Shown: positions 31,762 through 34,807 of the stretch, one piece after another
Position numbering within the stretch: position 1 is the stretch's first letter
Layout: each line of letters starts with the position of its first letter
Source of the DNA: Gemmiger_A avium
GTDB taxonomy: Bacteria > Bacillota > Clostridia > Oscillospirales > Ruminococcaceae
Direction: 5' to 3'
Assembly (NCBI GenBank): GCA_019114585.1
Contig: DXFE01000026.1
Span: 1 to 34,807 of the forward strand
DNA length: 34,807 nt
Notes under the pieces: generated by a model
Databases searched by the model: none
Seen by the model: only the letters and a program-made list of their open reading frames with translations
Told to the model about the DNA's origin: nothing
Made by a program: the position numbers and the translations under genes

Positions 31762-32778
31762 TCAGTCCTCGGTCAGCTCGCCCCGCAGATCCTGCTCCAT
31801 CCAGTGCTTGATCTGTTCGGGGGTAAGATCCAGGCTGAACAGATAGTACAGTTTGGCAACGGCGGCTTCGGTGGTCATGTCCAGACCGCTCACCGCCCCG
31901 GCAGCTTTCAGGGCGCTGGAGGAGGCATAGGTGCCCAGATGCACCGCCCCTTCGGTACACTGGCTGCAGACGGTCAGGATCGCGCCGTGGCGGCGGGCCT
32001 TTTCCAGCAGGGGCAGCAGCCCGCAGCCCGCGCCGGGAATGTTGCCCGCGCCGAAAGTTTCCAGCACCAGACCCCGCAGCTTTTCGGTCACAATGGAGCT
32101 GAACAGTTCAAACTGGATGCCCGGAAACACCTTCAGCACCCCGATGGGGGTGTGGCGCAGGCGGGTCATCCGCAGCGGGCCGGACTGGGCCGGGCGGGCC
32201 AGCGCGGCCCGGTCGTACCGGATATCCACCCCGGCGGTGGCCAGCGGGGGATAGTTGGGGCTGTCAAAGGCCTGCAGCCCGTCCGCCGACAGCTTGGCCG
32301 CCCGGTTGCCCCGCAGCAGCCGCCCGCCGAAGTACAGGCTTACCTCCCGGGCCACCCCCTCTCCGGCAATCAGCAGCGCCGCGGCCAGGTTGTCCCAGCC
32401 GTCGCTGCGCACCCGGCACAGGGGGATCTGACTGCCGGTAAGCACCACCGGCTTGTCCAGCCCTTCCAGCATAAAACTCAGCGCCGCGGCGGTATAGGCC
32501 ATGGTGTCGGTGCCGTGCAGCACCACAAACCCGTCAAACCGGGGGTATTCCCGGCAGATCACCTCGCCGATGCGGTTCCACTCGTTTACCGTCATGTCGG
32601 AGGAGTCCAGCAGCGGGTCCAGCGTGAGCAGCTCCCAGGCAGGCATCTCCGGGCTGTGCAGCTCGGCGGCGGTGTCCAGCGCCTGCTGCAGCATCCCCGG
32701 CGCGGGGGCGTATCCCTGTTCGGTGGGGGCCATCCCGATGGTGCCCCCGGTATAAATAATGCAAACCTTTTTGTCCAT
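31762..32778 (-). CDS. ansA: type I (cytoplasmic) L-asparaginase
   Basis: 338 residues. Hydrolyses asparagine to aspartate and ammonia. The two active-site threonine motifs are clear: YTGGTIGM (~9-16) and VLHGTDTMAYTA (~86-97), followed by a Lys-containing GSQIP region variant (VVLTGSQIP). The absence of a signal peptide and the SDGWDNL segment fit the cytoplasmic AnsA type. ATG at 32778 begins the family's first strand (MDKKVCIIYTGGT); the ribosome site (CAGGGA) is weak. The longer upstream reading runs into the neighbouring gene. Confidence 0.93.
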   Translation of the reverse strand: MDKKVCIIYTGGTIGMAPTEQGYAPAPGMLQQALDTAAELHSPEMPAWELLTLDPLLDSSDMTVNEWNRIGEVICREYPRFDGFVVLHGTDTMAYTAAALSFMLEGLDKPVVLTGSQIPLCRVRSDGWDNLAAALLIAGEGVAREVSLYFGGRLLRGNRAAKLSADGLQAFDSPNYPPLATAGVDIRYDRAALARPAQSGPLRMTRLRHTPIGVLKVFPGIQFELFSSIVTEKLRGLVLETFGAGNIPGAGCGLLPLLEKARRHGAILTVCSQCTEGAVHLGTYASSSALKAAGAVSGLDMTTEAAVAKLYYLFSLDLTPEQIKHWMEQDLRGELTED

Positions 32779-32816
32779 ACCGGTCCCTGCTTTCTGCTTG
32801 GTGCATGTTCCCGTCC

Positions 32817-32845
32817 AGCATAGCACAAAAGGCTCATCCGGGCAA
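32817..32845 (-). promoter_or_regulatory. candidate promoter of the asparaginase gene
   Basis: On the minus strand TTGCCC (32845-32840), 17-base spacer, TATGCT (32822-32817). It overlaps the end of the upstream gene. Confidence 0.45.
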
Positions 32846-33604
32846 TACGCAGCTTTGACAAAGCTGCACATACACCGGGCTGTACCGGTCCTCCAGCAGG
32901 GCGGCGGCGGTGGGGGGCGCGGGCAGGCTGGCCGCCGGGCAGAGCGGCAGCGCCAGCGTGGCGGAGGTGCCCCGGCCGGGCCGGCTTTCCAGCGCAAACA
33001 CCCCGCCCGCCTGCCGGGCCAGCAGTGCCGCCAGGGTCAGCCCCAGGCCCAGCCCGGCGCCGCCGTCCGGCCCCCCGGCACTGAAAAAGGGCGCGCAGGC
33101 CCGCAGCTGTACCGTAGCGCTCATGCCGGGGCCGCCGTCCCGCACCCGCACCACCGCCCGGCTGCCCTGCCGCCAGGCTTCCAGCCGGATGGGCGCGGCA
33201 GGCCCGGCGTAGAGCAGGCTGTTGCTTACCAGATTCAGGATCACCGCCGTCAGGCTGCGGGCATGGCAGACCACCGGCAGCGGCACCGGCCCGCCGCCGC
33301 CCTGCAGCCGCTGCGGCCGGGTGGGGCATACCTCCCGGGCGGCGGTCAGCAGGCTGGTGGTCAGAGCGGCCAGATCCAGCGGCCCGCAGCCCGGCGCAGG
33401 CCGCTGCAGCGCCGCGTACAGTTCCAGATTTTCCGCGCAGCGCAGCAGCTGATAGCCGCCCCGCAGCGACGCCCGTGCCGGGTCCGGCTGGGCGGTCAGG
33501 GCGGGCATCACCCGGCCCAGCGGCCCCCGCACCGCCGCCGCCATCCGCCGGCTTACCGGGGGCGGGCATCCCCCGTATACAGACGCGTGTTCCACCGCTG
33601 CCAA
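32834..33604 (-). CDS. orphan histidine-kinase-type ATPase protein without phospho-acceptor His
   Basis: 256 residues, no membrane segment. A helical N-terminal half with VSRRMAAAVRGPLGRVMPAL (17-36) takes the place of a DHp domain, but the expected H-E-(L/I)-(R/K)-x-P-L reads A-V-R-G-P-L, with no His. A HATPase_c domain follows: N box VILNLVSNSLLYAG (121-134), G1 DGGPGM (156-161), G2 GLGLGL (184-189). It ends in a short tail rich in Cys. No response regulator is adjacent. The TTG at 33604 is three bases after AAAGGAG; the GTG at 33595 (12 bases) is a possible alternative. It may bind ATP and act as a switch or phosphatase rather than a kinase. Confidence 0.75.
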   Translation of the reverse strand: MAAVEHASVYGGCPPPVSRRMAAAVRGPLGRVMPALTAQPDPARASLRGGYQLLRCAENLELYAALQRPAPGCGPLDLAALTTSLLTAAREVCPTRPQRLQGGGGPVPLPVVCHARSLTAVILNLVSNSLLYAGPAAPIRLEAWRQGSRAVVRVRDGGPGMSATVQLRACAPFFSAGGPDGGAGLGLGLTLAALLARQAGGVFALESRPGRGTSATLALPLCPAASLPAPPTAAALLEDRYSPVYVQLCQSCVLPG

Positions 33605-33819
33605 TCGCTCCTTTCCGGCGCGCCGCAGATTTTGGGTGGCTTTCAGGGCGCGCGTTCCCCCTTAGTCTGCCGCCGGAATGTACAAAAAATCCAAAAAGCC
33701 CCGCCCGGGGGCAGCATTTTCCATCAATAGCGTTAATTATTTATCAAACTATTGCAGTTTGTCCGGTTTTGGGGTACAATGATGTCACCAACAAAATTTT
33801 GTTTTGGGAGGATTTGACA
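33605..33819. other. intergenic region upstream of gap
   Basis: About 215 bases. The 33720-33815 part is AT-rich. It carries the gap promoter, an inverted repeat CAAACT (33745-33750) / AGTTTG (33756-33761) over the -35 box, and the perfect palindrome AACAAAATTTTGTT (33790-33803) in the leader. No other gene seen. Confidence 0.55.
33752..33780 (+). promoter_or_regulatory. sigma-A type promoter of gap
   Basis: TTGCAG (33752-33757), 17-base spacer, TACAAT (33775-33780). Confidence 0.7.
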
Positions 33820-34807
33820 ATGGCTGTTAAAGTTGCAATCAATGGTTTTGGCCGCATCGGTCGTCTGGCTTTCCGTCAGATGTTCGGCGCCGAGGGTTAT
33901 GAAGTGGTGGCTATCAACGATCTGACCAGCCCTGAGATGCTGGCTCATCTGCTGAAGTACGACACCGCCCAGGGCCGTTACGCCGGCCACACCGTTGAGG
34001 CTGGTGAGGACTACATCACCGTCGACGGCAAGAAGATCACCATCTACGCCATCAAGGACGCCAAGGAGTGCCCCTGGGGCGAGTTGGGCATCGATGTCGT
34101 GCTGGAGTGCACCGGCTTCTACACCAGCAAGGCCAAGAGCATGGCTCACATCGAGGCTGGCGCCAAGAAGGTTGTTATCTCTGCTCCCGCCGGCAACGAC
34201 CTGAAGACCATCGTGTTCAGCGTCAACGAGAACACCCTGACCGCTGACGACCAGATCATCAGCGCTGCTTCCTGCACCACCAACTGTCTGGCTCCCATGG
34301 CCAAGGCCCTGAACGACACCTACCCCATCCAGAGCGGCATCATGACCACCGTGCATGCTTACACCGGTGACCAGATGATCCTGGACGGCCCCCATCGCAA
34401 GGGCGACCTGCGTCGTGCCCGCGCTGGCGCTGCCAACATCGTTCCCAACAGCACCGGCGCTGCCAAGGCCATCGGCCTGGTTATCCCCGAGCTGAACGGC
34501 AAGCTGATCGGCTCTGCCCAGCGTGTGCCTGTTCCCACCGGCTCCACCACCATCCTGGTGGCCGTTGTCAAGGGCAAGGACGTGACCAAGGAGAGCATCA
34601 ACGCCGCCATGAAGGCCGCTGCCTCTGAGAGCTACGGCTACAACGAGGACCTGATCGTCTCCAGCGACGTGATCGGCATGCGTTACGGCAGCCTGTTCGA
34701 CGCTACCCAGACCATGGTCACCAAGATCGACGACGACACCTACCAGGTGCAGGTCGTGTCCTGGTACGACAACGAGAACAGCTACACCAGCCAGATGGTC
34801 CGCACCA
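33820..34807 (+). CDS. gap: glyceraldehyde-3-phosphate dehydrogenase (3'-truncated)
   Basis: Open to the window end, 329 full codons, probably lacking only about ten. Oxidises glyceraldehyde 3-phosphate to 1,3-bisphosphoglycerate with NAD in glycolysis. Rossmann motif INGFGRIGR (7-15), Asp34 in AINDL (favours NAD over NADP), catalytic SCTTNCLAP (Cys152), the HAYTGDQMILDGPHRKGDLR segment with the catalytic His, and SWYDNENSYTSQM at the end. ATG at 33820 follows GGGAGGA. Codon use is marked by GCT, GTT and CGT, less GC-rich than most neighbours, as expected for a highly expressed gene. Confidence 0.97.
   Translation, partial: MAVKVAINGFGRIGRLAFRQMFGAEGYEVVAINDLTSPEMLAHLLKYDTAQGRYAGHTVEAGEDYITVDGKKITIYAIKDAKECPWGELGIDVVLECTGFYTSKAKSMAHIEAGAKKVVISAPAGNDLKTIVFSVNENTLTADDQIISAASCTTNCLAPMAKALNDTYPIQSGIMTTVHAYTGDQMILDGPHRKGDLRRARAGAANIVPNSTGAAKAIGLVIPELNGKLIGSAQRVPVPTGSTTILVAVVKGKDVTKESINAAMKAAASESYGYNEDLIVSSDVIGMRYGSLFDATQTMVTKIDDDTYQVQVVSWYDNENSYTSQMVRT

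Noticed and set aside
1..34807. tRNA, rRNA, classical riboswitches, CRISPR arrays, prophage genes
   Set aside because: I looked for cloverleaf 3' ends, T-loop GGTTCGA-type motifs, short regular repeats and phage-type proteins by eye and found none that hold up; a covariance-model search would be needed to exclude small RNAs.

Overview
The window is GC-rich DNA, densely packed with short operons, from what looks like a Gram-positive gut anaerobe of the Clostridia (Oscillospirales; the Faecalibacterium / Subdoligranulum / Gemmiger clade is my best guess). This rests on strong AGGAGG-type ribosome sites, frequent TTG/GTG starts, Sec and lipoprotein signals, a Firmicute-like GAPDH, a DUF368 protein, and an FMN-binding lipoprotein with repeats of a kind I associate with gut Clostridia. 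The taxonomic call is inference. No rRNA, tRNA or CRISPR array was seen.

Layout. 1-3042: carB without its first ~55 codons. 3284-5977 (minus): a secreted repeat protein split by one in-frame TGA. 6307-7491: a DEAD-box RNA helicase. 7740-9474: an operon of a MerR regulator with two membrane helices, a YbjQ-like protein and a YhfC-like intramembrane protease, behind a classical MerR promoter. 14181-9524 (minus): an ABC-2 type transporter operon (ATPase, zinc-ribbon membrane protein, two permeases). 14392-18076: a divergent MacA/MacB-type efflux operon. 18278-20403: MATE transporter and exonuclease III. 20521-21405: DUF368. 21547-22212: monofunctional GT51 transglycosylase. 24369-22260 (minus): two-component system, divergent from a flavoprotein-like lipoprotein at 24521-26209. 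26490-26293 (minus): small hydrophobic/basic protein. 26788-29017: pyridoxamine kinase, TrmL, DegV. About 29117-29870: an AT-richer IS200-type element. 30287-29880 (minus): small membrane protein. 30466-31713: a degenerate metallo-beta-lactamase-fold protein. 32778-31762 (minus): type I asparaginase. 33604-32834 (minus): an orphan kinase-type ATPase domain. 33820 to the end: gap, cut off at the 3' side.

Most operons end in clear factor-independent terminators, several working in both directions. A two-hairpin module of about 62 bp occurs near-identically after the helicase and, inverted, after degV; a diverged copy follows carB. The most interesting candidate system is the MerR-TM / YbjQ / YhfC operon, where a regulator anchored in the membrane is encoded with a putative membrane protease. 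Other points of note are the interrupted surface protein, the 218-residue repeats of the FMN lipoprotein, direct-repeat operators in front of two export or surface operons, and the RNA structures around the IS200 transposase.
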